A DNA stretch of 53,671 nucleotides from an uncultured Lachnospiraceae bacterium (GTDB lineage: Bacteria; Bacillota; Clostridia; Lachnospirales; Lachnospiraceae), in assembly GCA_934394615.1 (NCBI GenBank), contig CAKRRJ010000004.1:1-53671 (forward strand), given 5' to 3'. The position numbers were made by a program, and so were the translations under genes. The notes under the pieces were generated by a model that was given only the letters and a program-made list of their open reading frames with translations, was not told the origin of the DNA and searched no databases. Shown piece by piece: positions 34,036-40,960 of this stretch. Position 1 is the first letter of the stretch; every line of letters begins with the position of its first letter.

Positions 34036-34225
34036 CAATAAATCCACCAAAACTATATTTGGTCGATAACTGTAAACTGCAACTATACAGATGTGAAAAT
34101 GCTAAATTGACTTTCAACATGATTTTTCCTTTCCAGAAGCTTTTTTGTACCTCTTGTTATTTTCTGATTGCATGATAACATATCTTTCAGGATCTGTCAT
34201 TATACCTGTGGTATAAAGGTGCCGC

Positions 34226-35461
34226 TCAACTTTTCCAAATCTTTTTCCCAATTGGAGCCGGAATTCCAAACTGTTCAAATTTCCGATATGCATATCCGGC
34301 ATCACTAACTATCTTTGGAATCTCATCTGTCTCACCACGCAAATATAATACCTGGAACAAGGTTGTATAACACATATGACTTCTTGGATTGTCTTTTAAA
34401 TCCAATTCTTCAAAATCATGTACTATACTCTCTTCCAATGGCAGATTATATAACTCTCCCATTTTTTCATTAAATTCCTCTTCCCAATCATCATCTTCAA
34501 TCAGACAGTCATAATCCGAATGAAACTGATCCTCAATGGCTCCCCTTAAGGCTTCTTCAAAATCAGCCTCTTCGTCCAGATCATCCGGCAATTCCACTTC
34601 TAATTTCAATGGAAAATCAAGCCCCAGCTGACAACAGTAATCCTCATCCAAAGGCAGCGTAACGTCAAATACTCCATCCCCCAGATCAAAATATTCGATG
34701 ACATCTCCCTCTTGAAACTGTCCGGCTTTACGACCATTTTTATCCAGTTCCTGCGTCATTGCCTTAAAATACTTCTCAACCAGAATTTTCATGTAAACAT
34801 TAGGCGGAGGAAGAATCTCTACGATTTTTCTATTTCCAATTGTATCAATTAAATTCTCAAAATTTGGATTCTCGTTTAAATTATTCCTTGAGATCAATCC
34901 ACGCAATTTCCGTTGAACCCTGTCTATCAATACTTGCTCAAGCGTTTTATTCTCTTCCCGCTTTACGGTGATTTTATAAGTTTTTACCTGACCAGCAAGT
35001 TCTCCCCAATCAGAAGAAAGCGGAACAACAACTTCATAGTTTCCGTCGCCATTATTTTTATATCCTATTGCATCCGTATCTTTTATGATGTTATTCAACG
35101 GCATCATTCTTTCAAAAAGTTCAGATATGCCATCCAGCACAACTGGCTCGGCTTTTTCAAGATTGTCTTTGATATCTGTGAGCGTTCTTTTTCGTTCTTT
35201 TACCGTTTCGCTATTTTCAGCTATTAATTCTGTAAAATCACAGTTCAAAAATTCGGCAAGTATTTTTAAAGTTTTTTCCGTTGCCTTACGTTCATTCAGG
35301 ATACGTTTATACGTTGATCCAGCTATCACATTCTGTTCTTCAAGCATATCCTCAATTTTGCTTACTGCTGCATTCTGTCCCAATCTTTCCTGTAGAAGTT
35401 TTTCCAATTTTTCTACTGGCACCGGATAAGATAAATTGCTTCCCTGCTTATTCTCGCTCAT
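34226..35461 (-). CDS. HTH protein with tandem acidic domain repeats
   Basis: This is a protein of 411 residues (start at 35461 behind GAGGGACGAGAAT; a frame to 35521 is possible). The N-terminal 80 residues look like an XRE-type helix-turn-helix (KIEDMLEEQNVIAGSTYKRIL, then TEKTLKILAEFLNCDFTELI). Two copies of an acidic domain follow: GDGNYEVVVPLSSDWGEL...YKITV...DRVQRKL near residue 140 and GDGVFDVTLPLDEDYCCQL...LEVEL...ALRGAIEDQF near 265. The protein at 32749-33267 carries a third copy. The C-terminus ends FGIPAPIGKKIWKS. I do not recognise the family. It starts 77 nt after GTPase B and is likely in its operon. Confidence 0.75.
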   Translation of the reverse strand: MSENKQGSNLSYPVPVEKLEKLLQERLGQNAAVSKIEDMLEEQNVIAGSTYKRILNERKATEKTLKILAEFLNCDFTELIAENSETVKERKRTLTDIKDNLEKAEPVVLDGISELFERMMPLNNIIKDTDAIGYKNNGDGNYEVVVPLSSDWGELAGQVKTYKITVKREENKTLEQVLIDRVQRKLRGLISRNNLNENPNFENLIDTIGNRKIVEILPPPNVYMKILVEKYFKAMTQELDKNGRKAGQFQEGDVIEYFDLGDGVFDVTLPLDEDYCCQLGLDFPLKLEVELPDDLDEEADFEEALRGAIEDQFHSDYDCLIEDDDWEEEFNEKMGELYNLPLEESIVHDFEELDLKDNPRSHMCYTTLFQVLYLRGETDEIPKIVSDAGYAYRKFEQFGIPAPIGKKIWKS

Positions 35462-35538
35462 ATTCTCGTCCCTCTTTATATCATACCAGCACATAAATTC
35501 TCTGACTGTATTTTGAATCATTCATTGAAAATTTCTTT

Positions 35539-37593
35539 CTAATAAACCACAATACACTTCGAATCTACAAAATCACGAATACATTTCTTCGCTGACTCAA
35601 TAAGACATTCTTTCATTTTCTCCGTAAAATAAATTGTGTCCGCAATAAAATAAGTATCCTGTGCATACTGAATCATATCTGTAAAACGCTGATACTGATA
35701 CTTAAATTCCCTTGCACGAACAAATCCTTTTGAATACGATTCGTTACCAATCCTTTTCGCTACTTCGCGGCCTAAATTCTGCTGGGCTGTCAAATATGCC
35801 ATTAAATCTGTAAGGAATTTTTCTTCATTTTGTTCTCCTGGAAGGTATGCTTTTACATCAACATTCAATTTCTTCGCATAATTCATAGCATAATTGCGAA
35901 TTTCCTGAACAAACTTTGTACTTATATTTTGGAAGCCGTAATCATTAGCAGCCACATTCGACTCATGAACATCACCAGCATTCCGCCATTTACGATTACA
36001 GGCACGAACTGTTGATGCATACAATTTTAAATTTTTGCATTCATTCACAAGATTTACATACAATGCAGAAATATTCTGCTTGCCAAATTTAGAATAATCA
36101 ATACTTACGGATTCATCAATTCCTTCCATCACACGATATCGGTCACCATTTACAGTTGCCTGCTTTACCATATCTGTAAAGAGAAGATTTAATGCGTTTG
36201 GATACTGAATACCCTCACCGTCTAAGATATCCTCCATCTTATTTCCATCTTCTGAAAGAATGGCCGCTCTATAAACACCAATCATCTTGGGTTTCTTTTT
36301 AGAAGTATTATCGTCTACAGCAGTACGAAATCTATCAACTACCTCCTGCTGCTCAGAAAGTGCCTTCTTATATTTTTCAGACCAGTCAATGCTGCTTCTT
36401 CTGCTGAATCTGCTAATGGTTCCGCTCTGATTAGCAAAGCTCTTTAAATACTCATCCCAGTGTGTAAAAAGAAGATATACTTCAATATCCCGATTTGCTT
36501 CCTCAAGCATCATAGAAATTGCATCATAGCCATCCTTCACCGTATCCGTTATAAATGAATTGACAACTAACAGCAATTTAGTACTGTGAAACTCTGAAAG
36601 CAAATCAATAATACGCTCAGATTCATCTTTGGCTTTCACACCTGTAGAATGAAAAAGCCCCTGTGTATCAATGATTCTAATACAATGAATTTTTGTATCA
36701 CCAATCTCTGCTACCGTTAATGCCTCTTTATTTCCAACATCAAAAATATAATCTGCGCCACGGTAGATAAGGGAAACATTTGAAAGCAAATATTCTTTAG
36801 ATCCTTCCTCACTCTTAAGAAGAATTTCTGCCATCTCACTATCAAGATCTTCTTCGCCAAGAAGCGCCGTAAATTTATATCCGCCTTCCGGTTTTTCCAT
36901 CACAATTGCACCATTATGTTCAAGCCTGTCACGAAGTTCCTCTACTTCCTGATTTATAAAATCAATAGCAAGATTCCAAAACTCTGCCACAAGTTCTTGA
37001 AAAGATTCTCTCGAAGATAAAAGTTCAATAAAAATCCGAATCCCTTTTTGCCCTTTCTTTGACGTTTTAGCACGCATCTCATTATAAATAATCATCACCT
37101 GTGAAAGATCAAATTTCAAGATTACTTCCATAAGTGCGTTATATTTCACTTCGTCGATATCTTTCAATTTATATCCTAATGAATCGTTTGCCGGGTGCTC
37201 CAATAAATTTCTCAATGCTTTCGTCAGCTTGGTTTTGTAAAGACTCTCATCTGGATTTTTAGAATAATCTTTCGCACCAGAATAAAGGACATTGCCAAGT
37301 AACTCATTATCATCCCCACACTCTGCGATTGTCTTTCGATGAAGTTCGGCTGAAATAATCAGCTTGTCTTCTGGAATCATTTCATAATCTGTTGCGATTG
37401 TGCTTGTCTTTGTAATACTTCCTTTTCCAGAAGCCTCTCGGATTCCTAACAACGCCTGTGTCACTGGATGACTTGCAGCAGCTTCTTCCACCGCTGATTT
37501 TCCGCTTCCTGTTGTTCCTGCAGCTATAATGGGATCCCCTTTTCCTTCTACTCTGCTAATAGCCTCCATTACTTCGTTACTTATTTCGTACAT
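35539..37593 (-). CDS. Large P-loop GTPase of unknown family (copy B)
   Basis: This is a 684-residue protein. G1 is GTTGSGKSAVEE at about residue 27; G3 is IIDTQGLFHSTG near 310; the G4 position has LLFTHWDEYL near 375, where the usual N/T-K-x-D has become T-H-W-D. This looks like a diverged GTPase. The paired motif DTQGLFHS matches DTRGLYHS of the gene at 26989-29076, and the two are of similar length, so they are likely paralogues. The second half is helical and ends in ARKCIRDF-like charged sequence. No membrane segment is visible. GC content is low. AAGGAGG precedes the ATG, with a terminator-type hairpin just above it and a promoter at 37807-37835. The function is unknown; a role in envelope or phage defence is only a guess. 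Confidence 0.7.
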   Translation of the reverse strand: MYEISNEVMEAISRVEGKGDPIIAAGTTGSGKSAVEEAAASHPVTQALLGIREASGKGSITKTSTIATDYEMIPEDKLIISAELHRKTIAECGDDNELLGNVLYSGAKDYSKNPDESLYKTKLTKALRNLLEHPANDSLGYKLKDIDEVKYNALMEVILKFDLSQVMIIYNEMRAKTSKKGQKGIRIFIELLSSRESFQELVAEFWNLAIDFINQEVEELRDRLEHNGAIVMEKPEGGYKFTALLGEEDLDSEMAEILLKSEEGSKEYLLSNVSLIYRGADYIFDVGNKEALTVAEIGDTKIHCIRIIDTQGLFHSTGVKAKDESERIIDLLSEFHSTKLLLVVNSFITDTVKDGYDAISMMLEEANRDIEVYLLFTHWDEYLKSFANQSGTISRFSRRSSIDWSEKYKKALSEQQEVVDRFRTAVDDNTSKKKPKMIGVYRAAILSEDGNKMEDILDGEGIQYPNALNLLFTDMVKQATVNGDRYRVMEGIDESVSIDYSKFGKQNISALYVNLVNECKNLKLYASTVRACNRKWRNAGDVHESNVAANDYGFQNISTKFVQEIRNYAMNYAKKLNVDVKAYLPGEQNEEKFLTDLMAYLTAQQNLGREVAKRIGNESYSKGFVRAREFKYQYQRFTDMIQYAQDTYFIADTIYFTEKMKECLIESAKKCIRDFVDSKCIVVY

Positions 37594-37614
37594 ACCAATG
37601 TACCTCCTTAAAAA

Positions 37615-37749
37615 TTATTTTTTGGTACAAAAAAACTCTCTTGATCCATCAAGAGAGTAAAATAAGTTTACGCAAATAGAGTACGACAAATAAAATAGTC
37701 CCACCAATTTTATATCATCTAAACTTAAATTCCATTCCTGACGCATCAT
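37615..37749 (-). CDS. Possible 44-aa leader peptide overlapping the GTPase B attenuator
   Basis: A frame from ATG 37749 (GGTGGG about 6 nt upstream) encodes MMRQEWNLSLDDIKLVG..., runs through both arms of the hairpin at 37635-37658 and ends 22 nt before the GTPase ATG. It could couple translation to attenuation. It is not recognised and may be a chance frame. Confidence 0.25.
   Translation of the reverse strand: MMRQEWNLSLDDIKLVGLFYLSYSICVNLFYSLDGSREFFCTKK
37629..37658 (-). terminator. Leader terminator/attenuator before GTPase B
   Basis: A perfect 11-bp stem ACTCTCTTGAT / ATCAAGAGAGT with a 2-nt loop is followed on the minus strand by TTTTTTTG. It lies 36 nt upstream of the start codon and about 140 nt after the predicted transcription start. 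Confidence 0.8.
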
Positions 37750-37806
37750 ACGAATCCCACCATCTATGAGAATCGCTGCAAAAGAATTTCATTTATACTT
37801 AAAGTG

Positions 37807-37835
37807 AGAATATCACAAAAAATAAGAAGGTGCAA
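37807..37835 (-). promoter_or_regulatory. Promoter of the GTPase B operon
   Basis: On the minus strand TTGCAC (37835-37830), a 17-nt spacer and TATTCT (37812-37807) form a good promoter. The short palindrome GTGA-tattc-TCAC overlaps the -10. The leader to the GTPase ATG is about 205 nt and carries the attenuator. Confidence 0.6.
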
Positions 37836-37854
37836 CCTTTTTATAACACAGTAT

Positions 37855-37893
37855 CAAAAACGGCATCGGGCGCGTTTCCCCAATGCCGTTTTT
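37855..37893. terminator. Bidirectional terminator
   Basis: AACGGCAT (37859-37866) pairs with ATGCCGTT (37883-37890) with T-runs on both sides. It ends the small membrane protein gene on the minus strand and faces the GTPase B promoter. Confidence 0.8.
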
Positions 37894-37913
37894 CATTTAC
37901 TATTATGACAAGT

Positions 37914-38039
37914 TTACTCTTCCTCGTCTTCTTCCACTGCCACAACACCGCCGATAATACCCAGCATGCTGGATACTACCGCTACTACCACAAATAACAC
38001 CAGCAGCAGAATCAAACCCATAAAAATCATAATGTCCAT
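37914..38039 (-). CDS. 41-aa single-pass membrane protein
   Basis: A short gene with ATG at 38039 behind GGAGGCGTTTGCAA encodes MDIMIFMGLILLLVLFVVVA, then VVSSMLGIIGGVVAV and an acidic tail EEDEEE. It is one long hydrophobic helix with a very short N-terminus and acidic C-terminus, as in small membrane-regulatory peptides. A terminator follows 19 nt after the stop, so the unit is complete. The plain hydrophobic codon run, ribosome-binding site and terminator support it; no family is recognised. Confidence 0.75.
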   Translation of the reverse strand: MDIMIFMGLILLLVLFVVVAVVSSMLGIIGGVVAVEEDEEE

Positions 38040-38140
38040 TTGCAAACGCCTCCGTTCTTACTTGATTTTGAAATAACCTGCTCACACTCATAATTATTCC
38101 AAGTATAGCACAGCTTTTCCGGCAAGTAAAGGGGCGTGAA

Positions 38141-39280
38141 TTAGTCCTCTTTGCTGTCGTAGGTGTCCAGGAAATGGTGGCGCACGCCGCCCTGTTTGTA
38201 GGCTACCACGGTGTCCAGATTGACGTTCTCCACGCTCTTGAAGATGTTGCTCTCCACGAATGGATTCTTTTCTTTCAGGGTGCGGATCAGTTCTTTGACT
38301 TCCACGCGCTTGGACAGGTTCTCTTCATTGTTGCAGGTGGTGCAGGTATCGGTGAACTTGCAGGCACACTGGATGAAGTGCAGGTTATTGTAATCTCTCC
38401 ATGCCTTAATGTCATCCTCGCGCACCAGATACAGCGGGCGGATGAGCTCCATGCCCTCGAAGTTGGTGCTGTGAAGCTTTGGCATCATGGTCTGGACCTG
38501 TGCGCCGTAGAGCATGCCCATGAGAATGGTCTCGATGACATCGTCGTAGTGGTGGCCGAGGGCGATCTTGTTGCAGCCCAGCTGCTTTGCGAAGGTATAG
38601 AGGTGGCCGCGGCGCATGCGGGCGCACAGATAGCACGGGGATTTCTCGATGGTGTAAACGGCATCGAAAATATCGGACTCAAAGATCTCAATCGGAATCT
38701 TTAACTTTCTGGCGTTCTCTTCGATGACCTTGCGGTTCTCCGGGCTGTATCCCGGATCCATAACCAGGAATTTCACCTCAAACGGGAACTTGTTGTGCTT
38801 CTTTAATTCCTGGAACAGCTTTGCCATGAGCATGGAATCCTTGCCGCCGGAGATGCAGACCGCGATGCGGTCGCCCTCTTTTACCAGTTCATACTGATTG
38901 ATGGCTTTCGCGAACTTGCTGAAAATGGTCTTATGGAATTTCTTGCGCAGGCTCTTTTCTACGGAGTCGCAGATCTCGTCTGCCTCCTGCTTTTTAATTT
39001 CGGCCATAAGCCAGGTAATGTAGCCTCCCTTGAGGCTGACAGCATCGTAGCCCTGCTCGCAGAGCGCTTCTGCCACGTCACGGCTCACGCGGCCGCGGCT
39101 GCAGCAGATGATGATTTTTTTATCTTTTTCTTCTGGCGGATTTTCCTCCAGTTCTTCCGCGGAACTGGCAATTGCACCCTTGATGGCACCGTGATTGATC
39201 TCTTCTGTGCTGCGGATGTCGTACAGCAGGTAGGATTCCGGTGAAAGGGCGTCAAATTCTTCGATTGTGATCTCGTTCAT
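38141..39280 (-). CDS. Rhodanese-PP-loop tRNA thiolase (TtcA-like)
   Basis: This is a 379-residue fusion. The first 95 residues are a rhodanese domain with the persulfide cysteine in IIICCSRGRVSRDVAE. The rest is an ATP pyrophosphatase with PP-loop CISGGKDSMLMAK near residue 145 and the family motif ALGHHYDDVIETILMGML near 240. Cys pairs CYLCARM and CACKFTDTCTTC can hold an iron-sulfur cluster, as in TtcA, which thiolates cytidine 32 of tRNA. A rhodanese at the N-terminus would supply sulfur directly. AGGAGTGAAAAC precedes the ATG. It is a separate unit from its neighbours, with an upstream inverted repeat GATCCTG/CAGGATC (39304-39337) in the leader. Confidence 0.88.
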   Translation of the reverse strand: MNEITIEEFDALSPESYLLYDIRSTEEINHGAIKGAIASSAEELEENPPEEKDKKIIICCSRGRVSRDVAEALCEQGYDAVSLKGGYITWLMAEIKKQEADEICDSVEKSLRKKFHKTIFSKFAKAINQYELVKEGDRIAVCISGGKDSMLMAKLFQELKKHNKFPFEVKFLVMDPGYSPENRKVIEENARKLKIPIEIFESDIFDAVYTIEKSPCYLCARMRRGHLYTFAKQLGCNKIALGHHYDDVIETILMGMLYGAQVQTMMPKLHSTNFEGMELIRPLYLVREDDIKAWRDYNNLHFIQCACKFTDTCTTCNNEENLSKRVEVKELIRTLKEKNPFVESNIFKSVENVNLDTVVAYKQGGVRHHFLDTYDSKED

Positions 39281-39370
39281 GTTTTCACTCCTGTATCATA
39301 TCAGATCCTGTCTGGTTTTCATTCATCAGGCAGGATCCGTCCCGTTATAGTTTCTGACAATACGTTTTTC

Positions 39371-39431
39371 AAAAATAACAGGGGCTGCTGCAAAATAGCC
39401 TCTGGCGTTTGCAACAACCCTTGTTATTTTT
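39371..39431 (-). terminator. Terminator of the 39492-40930 operon
   Basis: AAAAATAACA...GCAAA (39371-39394) pairs with TTTGC...TGTTATTTTT (39408-39431). The stem is about 22 bp with a few mismatches and is followed by a T-run on the minus strand. It lies 60 nt after the operon's last gene. Confidence 0.75.
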
Positions 39432-39491
39432 ACGCACATCCATCATACAGGAAACGCGCGCAAAACTCAATATCCTATTTGTATTCCCGTG

Positions 39492-40304
39492 TTACTTTGC
39501 CCCGGCGCTGATCACTTCCGTTCCAGCTTCCTCGGTTTTTGGCGCTGCCACGGTCCACACATCCGAGGTCACCCACTCGCTCTTGTTGTGGCTTTCCTGG
39601 CGCACGGTGCGGACGCGGAACTGGTAATCGCCCGGTTCTGTCATCTGACTCGAAAAATCGTAGCTGGTCTTGTATACAGAACGCATAATGCCGGTATCAA
39701 TGCCGTTCTTCACCAGCTGGATCTGATAATAGCGGGCGGAACTCTCTGCGCCCCAGGATGCCTTGCCTGGATGCGCGCTGTCCCAGCCGAAGCCCTCGGA
39801 AGATGCCACGTCGCGCTGGGCCAGGGAAATGGCCGGACGGTTGTCGGTATCGAGCTTTTTATCGTAGATCATCCGCACGCGCAGCGTCAGCATCGTGTTT
39901 TTGTCCTGCCGCTTCGCGCTCACAAATTTCACCTTGTCGAAATTGTTTTTGGAACTGTCGGCCAGCGTCAGGCGGAACGCATCCGAGGAAGAACTGCCAA
40001 AATACCATTCATCCTCATCTTCCACCACAAGCGTGATCTCAACCTCAGGCGGATTGCTGTCGCTGTACTCGGTCTCGGTATTTACGATTTCCACATCGTC
40101 GATATGATAGCGGTCGGTGTTGCCTCCATCGCAGGTCACATCGAGATTTCTGCCGTCTGTTCCGATGCCAAGATCAGAATCAAATACCAGGCTGATCTTT
40201 CCTACTTTCGTTTTATCTGATGCCGCGTACATGGTTCCTGCCGCTCCGATGGAGAGCAGAACTGCCGCTGCGCTCACCAGAAGTCCTTTTGCTGTGCGTT
40301 TCAT
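39492..40304 (-). CDS. Secreted protein with fibronectin-type III-like C-terminus
   Basis: This is a 270-residue exported protein. The signal peptide is MKRTAKGLLVSAAAVLL, with cleavage near MYAAS. The mature part is beta-rich; its C-terminal 100 residues (ARYYQIQLVKNGIDTG, then YDFSSQMTEPGDYQFRVRTV) read like a fibronectin type III domain. No cell-wall anchor is visible. Its ATG overlaps the stop of the cytidylate kinase-like gene by one base (TGATG), so the two are cotranslated. The function is unknown. Confidence 0.8.
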   Translation of the reverse strand: MKRTAKGLLVSAAAVLLSIGAAGTMYAASDKTKVGKISLVFDSDLGIGTDGRNLDVTCDGGNTDRYHIDDVEIVNTETEYSDSNPPEVEITLVVEDEDEWYFGSSSSDAFRLTLADSSKNNFDKVKFVSAKRQDKNTMLTLRVRMIYDKKLDTDNRPAISLAQRDVASSEGFGWDSAHPGKASWGAESSARYYQIQLVKNGIDTGIMRSVYKTSYDFSSQMTEPGDYQFRVRTVRQESHNKSEWVTSDVWTVAAPKTEEAGTEVISAGAK

Positions 40305-40930
40305 CAGTTTTCGGATTCTCCTTCCTTTTTCCGGTTATAGAGATGACAGATCAGATCCACGCAGGTGTCGATGCCAAGCTCCGCGCTGTTGAACGTAACG
40401 TCATAGCTTGCCCCGGCGCCCCAGCGCTTTCCGGTATAACACTCGTAATAGTTTCTCCGGCTCTTATCCGTTTTTTTGATCAGCGTAATGGCATCGTCGC
40501 GGGTCAGCTTCCGTGCTTCCATGAGCCGGCGGATGCGGACATCCATATCAGCGTAGATAAATACGGAAGTCACCTCCGGATCCTCGCGCAGCACATAGTC
40601 GGCGCAGCGTCCAATGATGACGCAGGACTCCTTTTCTGCCAGCTGCCGAATGACTTCGGACTGCACGTTGAATACCATGTCGTTGATGGCAATGCCGCGC
40701 CCGGTCTTATCGTTCTGCATCTGGCGCGGAACAGAGTAAAGAAAGGGATTCGGCCGCTTTTCCTCGGCTGCCTCCAGTACATTCTGATCCAGTTCCCCGT
40801 AGCTGCACGCCAGCTCAATAAGCTGTTTATCATAACATTTGATTCCCAGCCGCTCTGCAACTTTCATGCCGATCTGGCTGCCGCCGCTTCCGATCTGCCG
40901 TCCTATGGTTATGATCCTGTTTCCTTTCAT
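40304..40930 (-). CDS. Cytidylate kinase-like family protein
   Basis: This is a 208-residue P-loop kinase related to cytidylate kinase (AAK6/cmk-like). The nucleotide loop is TIGRQIGSGGSQIG near residue 12, in place of the normal GxxGxGK/S, and the lid/NMP region has IIGRCADYVLREDPEV near 105. This variant loop is usual in the family, whose substrate is often unknown. The start at 40930 follows GGAGAAC. It is followed without a gap by the secreted fibronectin-like protein, an odd pairing of a cytoplasmic kinase with an exported partner. Confidence 0.82.
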   Translation of the reverse strand: MKGNRIITIGRQIGSGGSQIGMKVAERLGIKCYDKQLIELACSYGELDQNVLEAAEEKRPNPFLYSVPRQMQNDKTGRGIAINDMVFNVQSEVIRQLAEKESCVIIGRCADYVLREDPEVTSVFIYADMDVRIRRLMEARKLTRDDAITLIKKTDKSRRNYYECYTGKRWGAGASYDVTFNSAELGIDTCVDLICHLYNRKKEGESEN

Positions 40931-40960
40931 GTTCTCCAATCCCCCTGTCTGCACAAAATG

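Noticed and set aside
34036..34120. Promoter for the XRE leader (TTGCAG and TATAGT)
   Set aside because: The spacer is 19 nt and the boxes are weak, so it is not listed as a feature.
38174..38704. 176-codon plus-strand frame antisense to the TtcA-like gene
   Set aside because: The minus-strand gene has full PP-loop and rhodanese motifs. This frame is a shadow.
39489..40220. 243-codon plus-strand frame antisense to the fibronectin-like gene
   Set aside because: No start signal or domain; the minus-strand frame has a signal peptide and is coupled to its upstream gene.
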